Below, one piece after another: positions 1 through 5,110 of a DNA stretch of 5,110 nucleotides; the stretch's first letter is position 1; each line of letters opens with the position of its first letter. The notes beneath the pieces are model-generated. The model did not search any database. It was not told the DNA's origin and was given only the letters and a program-made list of their open reading frames with translations. The DNA comes from Nitrospirota bacterium (GTDB lineage Bacteria > Nitrospirota > Nitrospiria > Nitrospirales > UBA8639), in contig JAOUGQ010000227.1 in NCBI GenBank assembly GCA_029865515.1, positions 1 through 5,110 of the forward strand, read 5' to 3'. The translations under genes were made by a program, and so were the position numbers.

Positions 1-89
1 AAAAGAAAATGGATGATGAATTTGGGGGGAAATTAAAACAAATCATCTCCGAATTTAAAAAGTCTGAAGGTTATGACCAAACCACGTAA
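1..89 (+). CDS. atpA: ATP synthase alpha subunit, C-terminal fragment (partial, runs in from the left)
   Basis: Bases 3-86 read as an open frame that ends in a TAA stop at 87-89. The tail contains DDEFGGKLKQIISEFKK and ends in SEGYDQTT. It lines up well with the end of bacterial F1 alpha subunits (E. coli AtpA ends with NDEIEGKLKGILDSFKA and a few more residues): an acidic start, then G-K-L-K, a hydrophobic pair and an E/S-F-K motif. It does not resemble the conserved gamma C-terminus, which typically has NKxRQxxITxE and then EIVxGA. The alpha subunit carries the non-catalytic nucleotide sites of the F1 hexamer, and finding it directly before atpD fits. Only 28 codons are visible, so the call rests on a short alignment from memory plus context. 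Some other protein with a lysine-rich helical tail cannot be excluded. Confidence 0.62.
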   Translation, partial: KKMDDEFGGKLKQIISEFKKSEGYDQTT

Positions 90-278
90 AATTTTTTGCC
101 ATGTCACGTCATGGACGTAAATTTTGGCCCTTCAATAACAGGCAGAAAATAACTGAAGCCATGAACATGAAATGGATATTGTGGGAGGCGCAGAGGCCCT
201 GAAATAAATCGAAGGTTGATCATGACCGGCCAGGGTTCCCCGTGCGCCGTTCACCAATCTTTTTCAACCAAGGAGTCT
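90..278. other. Spacer between the presumed atpA end and atpD, with small repeats
   Basis: This gap of 189 bases is long for the inside of an ATP synthase operon. It holds a CCATG/CATGG inverted repeat (99-103 and 110-114, six-base loop). It also holds an imperfect direct repeat, ACGTAAAATTTTTTGCC at 84-100 and ACGTAAATTTTGGCC at 115-129, which flanks the palindrome. A purine-rich GGAGG lies at 184-188 but has no start codon at a usable distance. I find no convincing -35/-10 pair; TTGGCC at 124-129 has only a poor partner 17 bases later. The repeats could be a regulatory site, a weak terminator or a processing hairpin, or could be chance. No gamma-subunit coding sequence or remnant is visible in any frame. 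Confidence 0.4.
270..275 (+). promoter_or_regulatory. Candidate ribosome binding site for atpD
   Basis: AAGGAG lies three bases before ATG 279, which is closer than the usual five to nine. An alternative, GAAGG at 211-215, has a better six-base spacing to ATG 222 in the same frame. The start is therefore decided here mainly by homology of the protein N-terminus, and the strength of this site is uncertain. Confidence 0.45.
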
Positions 279-1736
279 ATGGTGGGTACGGATGTGGTAA
301 ATGGAAAAGTCATTCAAGTCATTGGACCGGTGGTGGACGTGGAGTTCCCTCCGGGGAAACTCCCAAATATCTTTAATGCATTAACGATCACCCATAGCTC
401 GGGAGATCAGAGCGGACAGGCGGACATCCGGGTCACCATGGAAGTGGCCCAGCATCTTGGGGAAAACCGGGTGAGGGCGGTTGCTATGTCCTCGACCGAT
501 GGATTGGTCCGTGGCTTAGAGGTGAAAGATACCGGTGCCCCGATTTCTGTTCCCGTAGGACGGGAAACACTGGGACGGGTGGTCAATGTGTTGGGTGATC
601 CCGTCGATGGCTTCGGTGCCGTCAAAACGCAAAAACGGTGGTCTATTCATCGGCCGGCCCCTGCGCTAGAAGACCAGGAAACCAAAACGGAAATACTGGA
701 GACCGGCATTAAGGTTATTGACCTCTTGGAACCCTATGCCAAAGGAGGGAAGGTCGGGTTGTTCGGTGGTGCCGGCGTGGGGAAAACCGTCATTATCATG
801 GAACTCATCAATAACATTGCCCTCCACCATGGCGGATTCTCAGTTTTTGCCGGTGTCGGTGAGCGGACTCGTGAAGGCAATGATCTCTGGCATGAGATGC
901 AGGAGTCCAAGGTCATTGATCCGAATGATTTCGCCAAATCGAAAGCCGCGTTGGTCTATGGTCAAATGAATGAGCCTCCAGGGGCGCGTCTCCGCGTGGG
1001 ACTCACCGGACTGACCATTGCAGAATATTTCCGTGATGAGGAGCATCAGGACGTGCTGCTCTTTGTCGACAACATTTTCCGATTCACTCAAGCAGGTTCG
1101 GAGGTATCCGCCTTGCTCGGTCGAATGCCCTCAGCCGTGGGTTATCAACCGACTTTAGGTACGGAGATGGGGACCTTGCAAGAACGGATCACTTCGACCA
1201 AGAAGGGATCCATCACCTCGGTTCAAGCGATTTATGTGCCGGCTGACGACTTGACTGACCCTGCCCCGGCTACGGCGTTTGCGCATCTGGATGCCACTAC
1301 GGTGTTGTCACGGCAATTGGCCGAGTTAGGGATCTATCCTGCGGTCGATCCATTGGATTCGACTTCAAGAATTTTAGATCCCCATATTCTGGGTGAGGAG
1401 CATTACCAGGTGGTGCAACGGGTGCAAGGCACCCTGCAGCGGTATAAAGATCTCCAGGATATTATCGCCATCTTGGGAATGGACGAATTGTCGGAAGACG
1501 ACAAACAACTAGTGGCAAGGGCTAGAAAGCTTCAACGCTTTCTCTCTCAACCGTTCCATGTGGCAGAAGCCTTTACGGGATCTCCTGGAAAATACGTCAA
1601 GCTTGTCGATACGGTTCGGAGCTTCAAAGAAATCGTGGATGGCAAATATGATGATCTGCCCGAGCAGGCCTTCTATATGGTTGGGCCCATTGAAGAAGCC
1701 ATCGAAAAAGCTGAAAAACTCGGATATAAACGATAA
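279..1736 (+). CDS. atpD: F1Fo ATP synthase subunit beta (catalytic)
   Basis: This is the catalytic subunit of the cytoplasmic F1 sector. It makes ATP from ADP and phosphate as the rotor turns (EC 7.1.2.2), as three beta subunits alternating with three alpha. Counting from the ATG at 279 (485 aa; bacterial betas are usually 460-480), the N-terminal beta-barrel opens with KVIQVIGPVVDVEFP (residues 10-24). The P-loop GGAGVGKT is at 163-170, with Lys169 and Thr170 binding phosphate and Mg2+. The catalytic GER glutamate is Glu195, the Walker B aspartate in LLFVDN is Asp264, and the adenine-pocket tyrosine is Tyr353. The C-terminal DELSEDD loop at 402-408 is the contact site for gamma and epsilon. 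I chose 279 because family alignment begins there and AAGGAG precedes it, though only three bases away. In-frame ATG 222 (GAAGG six bases upstream) or TTG 216 would add 19 or 21 residues without family similarity. The stop overlaps the atpC start, so the two genes are co-translated. Confidence 0.97.
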   Translation: MVGTDVVNGKVIQVIGPVVDVEFPPGKLPNIFNALTITHSSGDQSGQADIRVTMEVAQHLGENRVRAVAMSSTDGLVRGLEVKDTGAPISVPVGRETLGRVVNVLGDPVDGFGAVKTQKRWSIHRPAPALEDQETKTEILETGIKVIDLLEPYAKGGKVGLFGGAGVGKTVIIMELINNIALHHGGFSVFAGVGERTREGNDLWHEMQESKVIDPNDFAKSKAALVYGQMNEPPGARLRVGLTGLTIAEYFRDEEHQDVLLFVDNIFRFTQAGSEVSALLGRMPSAVGYQPTLGTEMGTLQERITSTKKGSITSVQAIYVPADDLTDPAPATAFAHLDATTVLSRQLAELGIYPAVDPLDSTSRILDPHILGEEHYQVVQRVQGTLQRYKDLQDIIAILGMDELSEDDKQLVARARKLQRFLSQPFHVAEAFTGSPGKYVKLVDTVRSFKEIVDGKYDDLPEQAFYMVGPIEEAIEKAEKLGYKR

Positions 1737-2179
1737 TGGCTGGAGAGTCCTCAGGGAAGATTCTTTTGGAGGTGGTCACGCCAGACCACCGCTTGCTTAG
1801 TCAGGAAGTCGACTATGTGTCGGCTCCTGGGAGTGAGGGAGATTTCGGTGTGCTGCCTGGTCATTGTCACTTTCTGACCACTTTGCGGATTGGTGAATTG
1901 CAATACCGTGTGGGTGATCAGACCGACTATATGTCTGTACTCTGGGGATTTGCTGAAGTCACGCCGACTAAAGTGACGATTCTGGCTGAAATTGCCGAAA
2001 AAGCCGAAGACATCAATGTGGAACGGGCCGAGGCTGCCGTTCGAAAAGCTGAAGAGCGTCTGGAGCGAGGCGGTTTGCCCTCAGAGCTTGAAGAAGCTCG
2101 CGTCAGCTTGGAAAAAGCCAGACTCCGGCAAAAAATTGCCAGCCGCCTTCGGGAAAAGGCCGGTTTCCGTCCTTTGTAG
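1736..2179 (+). CDS. atpC: F1Fo ATP synthase subunit epsilon
   Basis: Epsilon is part of the central stalk of F1. It links gamma to the c-ring and can inhibit ATP hydrolysis through its C-terminal helices. The 147-residue product (E. coli has 139) shows the N-terminal beta-sandwich at about residues 8-92. This includes the family signature GDFGVLPGHCHFLTTLRIGEL-like segment near residues 35-55, with VLPGH intact. The C-terminal helical hairpin follows from about residue 88, opening with AEDINVERAEAA and continuing as a charged coiled segment rich in E, A, R and L. Both domains are present, so the protein looks full length. ATG 1736 overlaps the TAA stop of atpD by one base (TAATG), the classical arrangement for coupled translation and matched subunit supply. 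Its presence directly after atpD is the normal bacterial order. Nothing in the gene looks damaged. Confidence 0.95.
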   Translation: MAGESSGKILLEVVTPDHRLLSQEVDYVSAPGSEGDFGVLPGHCHFLTTLRIGELQYRVGDQTDYMSVLWGFAEVTPTKVTILAEIAEKAEDINVERAEAAVRKAEERLERGGLPSELEEARVSLEKARLRQKIASRLREKAGFRPL

Positions 2180-2180
2180 A

Positions 2181-2205
2181 GTGATTGATCACCTTTTTCT
2201 TTTTT
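2181..2205 (+). terminator. Weak terminator-like hairpin with T tract between atpC and rluD
   Basis: GTGA (2181-2184) and TCAC (2189-2192) can pair around a TTGA loop. The run TTTTTCTTTTTT follows at 2194-2205. The T tract is strong, but a four-base-pair stem is short for an intrinsic terminator. It could partly terminate the ATP synthase transcript so that less reaches rluD. The tract also occupies the place where the rluD ribosome binding site would be expected. This is inference from sequence shape only. Confidence 0.3.
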
Positions 2206-2212
2206 GCCAGCC

Positions 2213-3184
2213 ATGCCGCATGTCGCCACGCGGACGGAGTTCATCGTCACCGCGGGCGAATCGCCCAAGCGCCTCGATCATTTTCTCGCCAACCGTGAAC
2301 CCTATTTCTCCCGGACAGCTCTCCAACGATTAATTGAAGACGGCCATATCACCGTCGGTGGTCAGGTTGTGAAACCCAGCCACAAGGTCAGGCCCGGTGA
2401 TCACATTGTGCTGGTGGTTCCCCGTCCCGAGCCCATTGAAATCAATCCTGAATCGATTCCCCTTGTCATCTTGTATGAAGATGATTTCCTTCTCGTCCTC
2501 AACAAGCCGGCAGGCCTCGTTGTCCATCCCGCGCCGGGCCATTGGAGCGGGACGTTAGTCAACGCGCTCTTGCATCATATGCAAAGCGGAGAAGGGCATC
2601 TCTCATCTATTGGAGGAAAGGAGCGTCCGGGGTTGGTGCATCGACTGGACAAGGAAACGACAGGAATATTAGTCGTGGCAAAAACTGATCAGGCTCACCG
2701 GTCATTGGCCGGACAATTTAAAGGACATTCGATTACCCGCGTCTATGAGGCGCTGGTGTGGGGTGGTCCAAAAACACGGGAAGGCCGGATTGAGTTATCG
2801 ATCGGGCGAGATACTAAAGACCGGAAAACCTTTTCTGCCCGCACCACAAATCCAAAGGAATCGCTGACCAGCTACAGGGTGAAGGAGCGGTTTGGGATCG
2901 TGGCCTCACATGTGGAGTTATTCCCTGGCACAGGACGGACGCATCAGCTTCGGGTCCACCTCAAGGCTATCGGATGCCCCATTTTGGGTGACCAAACCTA
3001 TGGCGGGAAAAAAGTCATGGTTGTTGGAGGGATTACAATTCCCCGCGTAATGTTACATGCCAAGGTGCTCGGCTTTATGCATCCCGTTTCCAATCAACAG
3101 TTGACCTTTTCCGCGGAATTGCCAGAAGATATGGTGGCCGTGCGGAATGCGTTAAAGGGCAAGGCCGAGGCGTTGTCGTCTTGA
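2213..3184 (+). CDS. rluD: RluA/RluD-family ribosomal large-subunit pseudouridine synthase
   Basis: This enzyme converts specific uridines in RNA to pseudouridine. E. coli RluD modifies 1911, 1915 and 1917 in helix 69 of 23S rRNA during late 50S assembly. From ATG 2213 the product has 323 residues (E. coli RluD has 326). An N-terminal S4 RNA-binding domain spans about residues 13-75 (KRLDHFLA, then SRTALQRLIEDGHITVGG). The catalytic domain starts with LNKPAG at 96-101. The HRLDKETTG motif carries the catalytic Asp146, and RTHQLRVHL at 232-240 is the conserved motif near the C-terminal half of the domain. S4 domain and length favour RluD, but RluC-like or RluA-like target specificity cannot be settled from motifs. 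No Shine-Dalgarno sequence is visible; a T-rich tract precedes the start. TTG 2204 would add only three residues. The gene lies 33 bases after atpC on the same strand. Confidence 0.88.
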   Translation: MPHVATRTEFIVTAGESPKRLDHFLANREPYFSRTALQRLIEDGHITVGGQVVKPSHKVRPGDHIVLVVPRPEPIEINPESIPLVILYEDDFLLVLNKPAGLVVHPAPGHWSGTLVNALLHHMQSGEGHLSSIGGKERPGLVHRLDKETTGILVVAKTDQAHRSLAGQFKGHSITRVYEALVWGGPKTREGRIELSIGRDTKDRKTFSARTTNPKESLTSYRVKERFGIVASHVELFPGTGRTHQLRVHLKAIGCPILGDQTYGGKKVMVVGGITIPRVMLHAKVLGFMHPVSNQQLTFSAELPEDMVAVRNALKGKAEALSS

Positions 3185-3211
3185 CAGGGAGCCAAGGTTT
3201 TGGAGTAGATT
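3181..3211 (+). promoter_or_regulatory. Possible weak promoter overlapping the rluD stop
   Basis: A perfect -35 hexamer, TTGACA, lies at 3181-3186 and contains the TGA stop of rluD. The best -10 candidate is TAGATT at 3206-3211, four of six matches, after a long 19-base spacer. If used, transcription would begin close to ATG 3219 and give a leaderless or nearly leaderless message. The poor -10 and long spacing keep this tentative. Confidence 0.25.
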
Positions 3212-3218
3212 CCGACAT

Positions 3219-3659
3219 ATGAAAAAGGAGCCAAAACTGGAACCAGGGCAGGTGGTTGATACCTTAGGAGAACTGATTGCCAGTCTAGCGGCGTTTGCCG
3301 CCAAGGTACCGGCCAAGTCCATTCTGGCCTTGCCAGGTGGGGTTCGTCCGACCCCGGAGGCAGTCGAGGCCTATGAGGAAACAGTCTATCGATTTCGTGA
3401 CCGGGTTGGAGTCATGTATAAGACTCTTCCGCCATTATTCGTAGAGTCATTAGAGGCGTTTGAGGCCGGCAAAGTATTAGATGCCGTTCCTCCCCTCTTG
3501 CAATGCGTCGAAAAGTTGGTGGAATTGCACAATCAAGGAACCGTTAAATTTACCCCACCCCAGCAACAACGTCTTCGTGACTATCATCGTCGTCTAGAAA
3601 AACTAGTCCCGGAAGCCACTCAATCCGAAGTCGATCTCCCTGCCCCCGAATCGTATTAG
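3219..3659 (+). CDS. Hypothetical helical protein, 146 aa, unknown family
   Basis: I do not recognise this family. The product has 146 residues, no signal peptide and no membrane segment, so it is probably cytoplasmic. By eye it is largely alpha-helical: helices near residues 10-30, 45-66, 70-82, 83-106 and 112-131. These are separated by a proline/glycine turn (LPGGVRPTPE, 37-46) and by TPPQ near 112. The tail from about 132 is acidic and proline-rich and likely flexible. There is one cysteine (Cys96) and no obvious catalytic or metal-binding motif. Coding character looks real: the frame is open, codon use resembles the neighbours, and the residue pattern is amphipathic. The start ATG 3219 lies 34 bases after rluD, with GGAG at 3202-3205 as a distant possible ribosome binding site. 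It could be co-transcribed with rluD or use its own weak promoter. A small adaptor or regulatory role is possible but unsupported. Confidence 0.75.
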   Translation: MKKEPKLEPGQVVDTLGELIASLAAFAAKVPAKSILALPGGVRPTPEAVEAYEETVYRFRDRVGVMYKTLPPLFVESLEAFEAGKVLDAVPPLLQCVEKLVELHNQGTVKFTPPQQQRLRDYHRRLEKLVPEATQSEVDLPAPESY

Positions 3660-3953
3660 CTATCCCTCTGATTGGAAATCAGCAAAGAAATCTGTTGGTG
3701 GTCTACTTTATTATCCCGCCGGTCATTGGTGGATATTTTTCCTTCCGTCATGTCCCCCAATGTGTTCTCAGGCATCTCTCCTCAAAAAGAAGAAGATAAG
3801 TTTCTGCCAGAAGTTTACAAGGACCAGAAGTAGGCGAGGTGGTTGGGGTTTCAGGTGAATTCGAAAAGGACTTGAGAGAGTTGATAGTCGAAACATGTTT
3901 TTTATTTGACCGGAGAAGGATAGACGACAGTGACATTCCGGGAAGGAGGAGGT
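3660..3953. other. Convergent intergenic stretch, no credible gene
   Basis: This gap of 294 bases separates the rightward unknown gene from the leftward STAS gene. CTGATT (3668-3673) and AATCAG (3677-3682) form a perfect six-base-pair stem with a GGA loop nine bases after the unknown gene's stop. No T-run follows on either strand, so it is at best a weak 3'-end hairpin. A 27-codon frame at 3750-3833 on the plus strand lacks a ribosome binding site. AAGGAGGAGG at 3943-3952 resembles a very strong Shine-Dalgarno sequence but serves no plausible start. I see no RNA gene or repeat. Confidence 0.5.
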
Positions 3954-4265
3954 TTAATTCCAGGTTGCATGAGGAAGCTGCTGAAGAGAGGTGCGGAGAA
4001 TAAGCTGCTCCCCGCTCGAAGAAAGGGGACCGATCACTCTCCAAATTTTCCCTTTATTCCGCAATCCGTCTCCAATCAGCGAAAGCTGGTTGGTTGCTCC
4101 TTCATCCAATAGAGTGACCCGACTCAGGTTGCAAAGAAACGTTTGGAACCCTAAGTGGTATGAACGAAAGACCGACAAACTCAACTCCTTCGCAGTCTGT
4201 GGATTAAATCGCCCTCGCACATGAAACATCATCGTGTCGGGTGTAAGCTGTTCGGTGCGTATCAT
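3954..4265 (-). CDS. Stand-alone STAS-domain protein (anti-sigma factor antagonist-like)
   Basis: The 103-residue product is the size of a single STAS domain, the fold of SpoIIAA-type anti-sigma antagonists, which usually run to 100-115 residues. The pattern fits. N-terminal beta-strands span 3-17 and a helix about 20-36. The core strand TFLCNLSRVT (42-51) is followed by LLDEGATNQL (52-61), then a helix. The strand KIWRVIGP (73-80) and a final helix end near LQQL. In SpoIIAA the equivalent loop reads D-S-S-G and carries the phosphorylated serine. Here the aspartate is kept (Asp54), but Glu55 and Gly56 replace both serines, so classical kinase control is unlikely. ATG 4265 is preceded by AGGA at 4274-4271, five bases away, a good start. 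No partner kinase, phosphatase or sigma factor is in the window. Similar orphan STAS proteins act in signalling or in lipid transport (MlaB), so the role is open. Confidence 0.72.
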   Translation of the reverse strand: MIRTEQLTPDTMMFHVRGRFNPQTAKELSLSVFRSYHLGFQTFLCNLSRVTLLDEGATNQLSLIGDGLRNKGKIWRVIGPLSSSGEQLILRTSLQQLPHATWN

Positions 4266-4454
4266 GTGATTCCTACTTTTTCAGAAACTGTGGGACCCCC
4301 CTTTGCTTCAGGCCATTCAAACCCAACAGAAGTATTTGTGACTATTCCCCAGACGAGGGAGGCAAATGAGGTAATTCTGCCAAATGGCCGATCAGCACAT
4401 GGGGGTGGTGAGCAAAGTAAGGTGTTGGGAAGTTCTGAGGGGGAAGAAAGTCGG
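4266..4454. other. Divergent intergenic stretch between the STAS gene and the tRNA promoter
   Basis: Beyond the STAS ribosome binding site this stretch shows little. GCCAAATGGC at 4379-4388 is a near-palindrome but too short to interpret. No sigma70 or sigma54 promoter for the leftward gene stands out. The open frames that cross it in both directions continue through the tRNA and are artefacts. Confidence 0.4.
4271..4274 (-). promoter_or_regulatory. Ribosome binding site of the STAS gene
   Basis: On the minus strand the sequence reads AGGA, then ATCAC and then the ATG whose first base is 4265. The spacing is normal and supports this start codon. I found no clear -35/-10 pair for the gene further upstream. 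Confidence 0.6.
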
Positions 4455-4483
4455 TTGACGGGAGCATTGCCGGGATGTATAAA
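4455..4483 (+). promoter_or_regulatory. Sigma70-type promoter of the tRNA-Arg gene
   Basis: TTGACG (4455-4460, five of six matches to the -35 consensus) and TATAAA (4478-4483, five of six to the -10) are separated by exactly 17 bases. Transcription would start near 4490, about seven bases before the mature tRNA 5' end at 4497, which leaves a very short leader for RNase P to remove. This is the best promoter in the window and fits a highly expressed stable RNA. Confidence 0.82.
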
Positions 4484-4496
4484 GGCAACTCCTTAC

Positions 4497-4572
4497 GCGC
4501 TCGTAGCTCAATGGATAGAGCATCGGTCTTCGGAACCGAGGGTTGGGGGTTCGAGTCCCTCCGGGCGCGCCA
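4497..4572 (+). tRNA. tRNA-Arg, anticodon TCG
   Basis: A complete cloverleaf can be drawn. The acceptor stem GCGCTCG (4497-4503) pairs with CGGGCGC (4562-4568) with one G-U wobble. The D stem is GCTC/GAGC (4506-4509, 4518-4521), with loop AATGGATA containing GG and A20. The anticodon stem TCGGT/ACCGA (4523-4527, 4535-4539) closes loop CTTCGGA, with anticodon TCG at 4530-4532. The variable loop is GGGTT, and the T stem GGGGG/CCCTC closes loop TTCGAGT. The discriminator base is G at 4569 and CCA is encoded at 4570-4572. Anticodon TCG reads CGA, and by wobble other CGN codons, as arginine. C35 and A20 are known bacterial ArgRS identity elements, which supports the call. The gene stands alone, with its own promoter and no neighbouring tRNA. 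Confidence 0.97.
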
Positions 4573-4914
4573 TTTCACACTCCCCCCGGCTTGATGACTT
4601 TTGGGATTCAACGCCAGGCCTTACGCTTATCATGTATTTCTGGTGGCCAACCGTGCATTAGGGCATGTTCCTCCAATTCGCTCGGCTGCGTGTATTCTCT
4701 CTGAAGAGTGATGATGCATGGAATGTGTTCAATGACTTAAAGAGATTTTACAGATGCCACAGTCCCTGAGTCGGTCCCGATTTCCTTGGATTATGAGATA
4801 AGAGAATTGTTGATTTATCGCTTGGGTTAACAAGCCCAGGGTCTTTGTTGTAGGGTGTGCCCACTTCTTACTGGAAATGACCATCGCGGGCAGTCAGTTT
4901 TTTCCATTTTTCTG
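4573..4914. other. Gap of about 340 bp after the tRNA, no credible gene
   Basis: I see no coding region with a ribosome binding site here and no copy of the tRNA 3' end that would mark an integrated element. No classical terminator follows the tRNA directly. The one notable structure is the hairpin at 4821-4840 (entered separately). A minor CTCT/AGAG inverted repeat near 4702-4713 is too small to interpret. The last 25 bases before ATG 4915 are T-rich and lack a Shine-Dalgarno sequence. Confidence 0.45.
4821..4850 (+). terminator. Candidate hairpin terminator
   Basis: CTTGGGTT (4821-4828) and AGCCCAGG (4833-4840) can form an eight-base-pair stem with two G-U pairs and an AACA loop. The T-enriched GTCTTTGTTG follows. 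It could end the tRNA transcript or block read-through into the next gene. The broken T-run and the 250-base distance from the tRNA make it uncertain. Confidence 0.28.
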
Positions 4915-5110
4915 ATGAACACCTCCTGGGCCACTTTCCTTTATCGCCCTGCTTTCCATATTCCGCTCCTTCTGGTCATTGGATTCCTGGCGTTTTGTTC
5001 TAATGCCTCGACTTCTCTGTTTGGGGAAACAGAAGGGTTGTATGCCATTGTCACTCACACCATGATGTCGAAACAGGATTATGTTCATCTTTGGTTGCGG
5101 GGAGAACCGT
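4915..5110 (+). CDS. N-terminus of an ArnT/PMT-like (GT39) membrane glycosyltransferase, partial
   Basis: An open frame starts at ATG 4915 and runs past the window edge; 65 complete codons are visible. A hydrophobic segment at about residues 13-28 (FHIPLLLVIGFLAFCS) looks like the first transmembrane helix. After it comes FGETEGLYAIVTHTMMS, then KQDYVHLWLRGEP. This matches the first periplasmic loop of ArnT- and PMT-type polyprenyl-phosphate-sugar transferases, where an acidic motif (DETRYAEI in ArnT) sits just after helix one and is followed by a segment like SGDWIVPHLLG. The acidic residues of that motif are part of the catalytic or metal site in this family. Such enzymes move sugars from a lipid carrier to lipid A, protein or glycans in the periplasm; which acceptor applies here cannot be told. 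No ribosome binding site is visible, and the frame is open further upstream, but no better start is evident. Confidence 0.66.
   Translation, partial: MNTSWATFLYRPAFHIPLLLVIGFLAFCSNASTSLFGETEGLYAIVTHTMMSKQDYVHLWLRGEP

Noticed and set aside
161..202. 13-codon frame before atpD as a possible leader peptide
   Set aside because: No ribosome binding site, no regulatory codon run and no attenuator-like paired hairpins; chance is more likely.
3748..4044. Minus-strand 98-codon frame overlapping the end of the STAS gene
   Set aside because: It starts with TTG without a ribosome binding site, overlaps the STAS gene by 91 bases in another frame, and has a low-complexity Ser/Thr/Pro-rich composition. 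The STAS domain is already complete, so a frameshifted extension is not needed.
3930..4112. Plus-strand 60-codon frame near the strong AAGGAGGAGG sequence
   Set aside because: The purine run lies inside the frame or too far (16 bases) from the next ATG, and the frame is antisense to the STAS gene with no recognisable protein.
4342..4611. Minus-strand open frame with the segment RRDSNPQPSVPKTDAL
   Set aside because: This is the antisense translation of the tRNA, another recurrent spurious protein.
4221..4661. Plus-strand open frame crossing the tRNA, with the segment VAQWIEHRSSEPRVGG
   Set aside because: That segment is the translation of the tRNA gene itself, a well-known false protein in databases. 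There is no ribosome binding site and no domain outside it.
4894..5088. Minus-strand 64-codon frame
   Set aside because: It is antisense to the glycosyltransferase-like start, is rich in charged residues with no known motif, and looks like a shadow frame.
4497..5110. Possible integrated element at the tRNA-Arg 3' end
   Set aside because: No integrase gene and no second copy of the tRNA 3' segment are present in the window.
1..5110. CRISPR array, insertion sequence or riboswitch
   Set aside because: No regularly spaced repeats, no transposase or terminal inverted repeats, and no riboswitch core sequences that I could recognise.

Overview
The window is an ordinary bacterial chromosomal segment built around the end of an F1Fo ATP synthase cluster. 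Base composition looks moderate, roughly 50-55% GC by eye. The F-type beta and epsilon subunits, a CCA-encoding tRNA gene and sigma70-type promoter spacing all point to a bacterium. The protein flavour and the gene neighbourhood make me think of Nitrospirota (a Nitrospira-like organism), but this is an impression and not a demonstrated assignment.

Layout from left to right. Bases 1-89 hold the last codons of a protein that resembles the C-terminus of the ATP synthase alpha subunit (atpA). After a spacer of about 190 bp come atpD (beta, 279-1736) and atpC (epsilon, 1736-2179), translationally coupled by a one-base overlap. No gamma-subunit gene lies between alpha and beta, where most bacteria have one. 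A short gap with a weak hairpin and a T-rich tract leads to an RluD-family 23S rRNA pseudouridine synthase (2213-3184). Then comes a 146-codon helical protein of unknown function (3219-3659). These genes all run rightward and could be one transcription unit, with possible internal modulation at the gaps.

Bases 3660-3953 are a convergent intergenic stretch. On the minus strand, 4265-3954 encodes a stand-alone STAS-domain protein that lacks the usual phosphorylatable serine. Divergent from it, a tRNA-Arg gene (anticodon TCG, 4497-4572) has a clear TTGACG-N17-TATAAA promoter. A stretch of about 340 bp without a credible gene follows. At 4915 the N-terminus of a membrane protein begins and runs off the window; it resembles the ArnT/PMT (GT39-like) glycosyltransferases.

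Functionally, the left half couples energy conservation (ATP synthase) to a ribosome-maturation enzyme by neighbourhood only. The right half is a set of unlinked single genes. I see no mobile element, CRISPR array, phage or toxin system, and no convincing undescribed system. The most informative oddities are the missing gamma gene between alpha and beta, the serine-less STAS protein and the unknown 146-residue protein.
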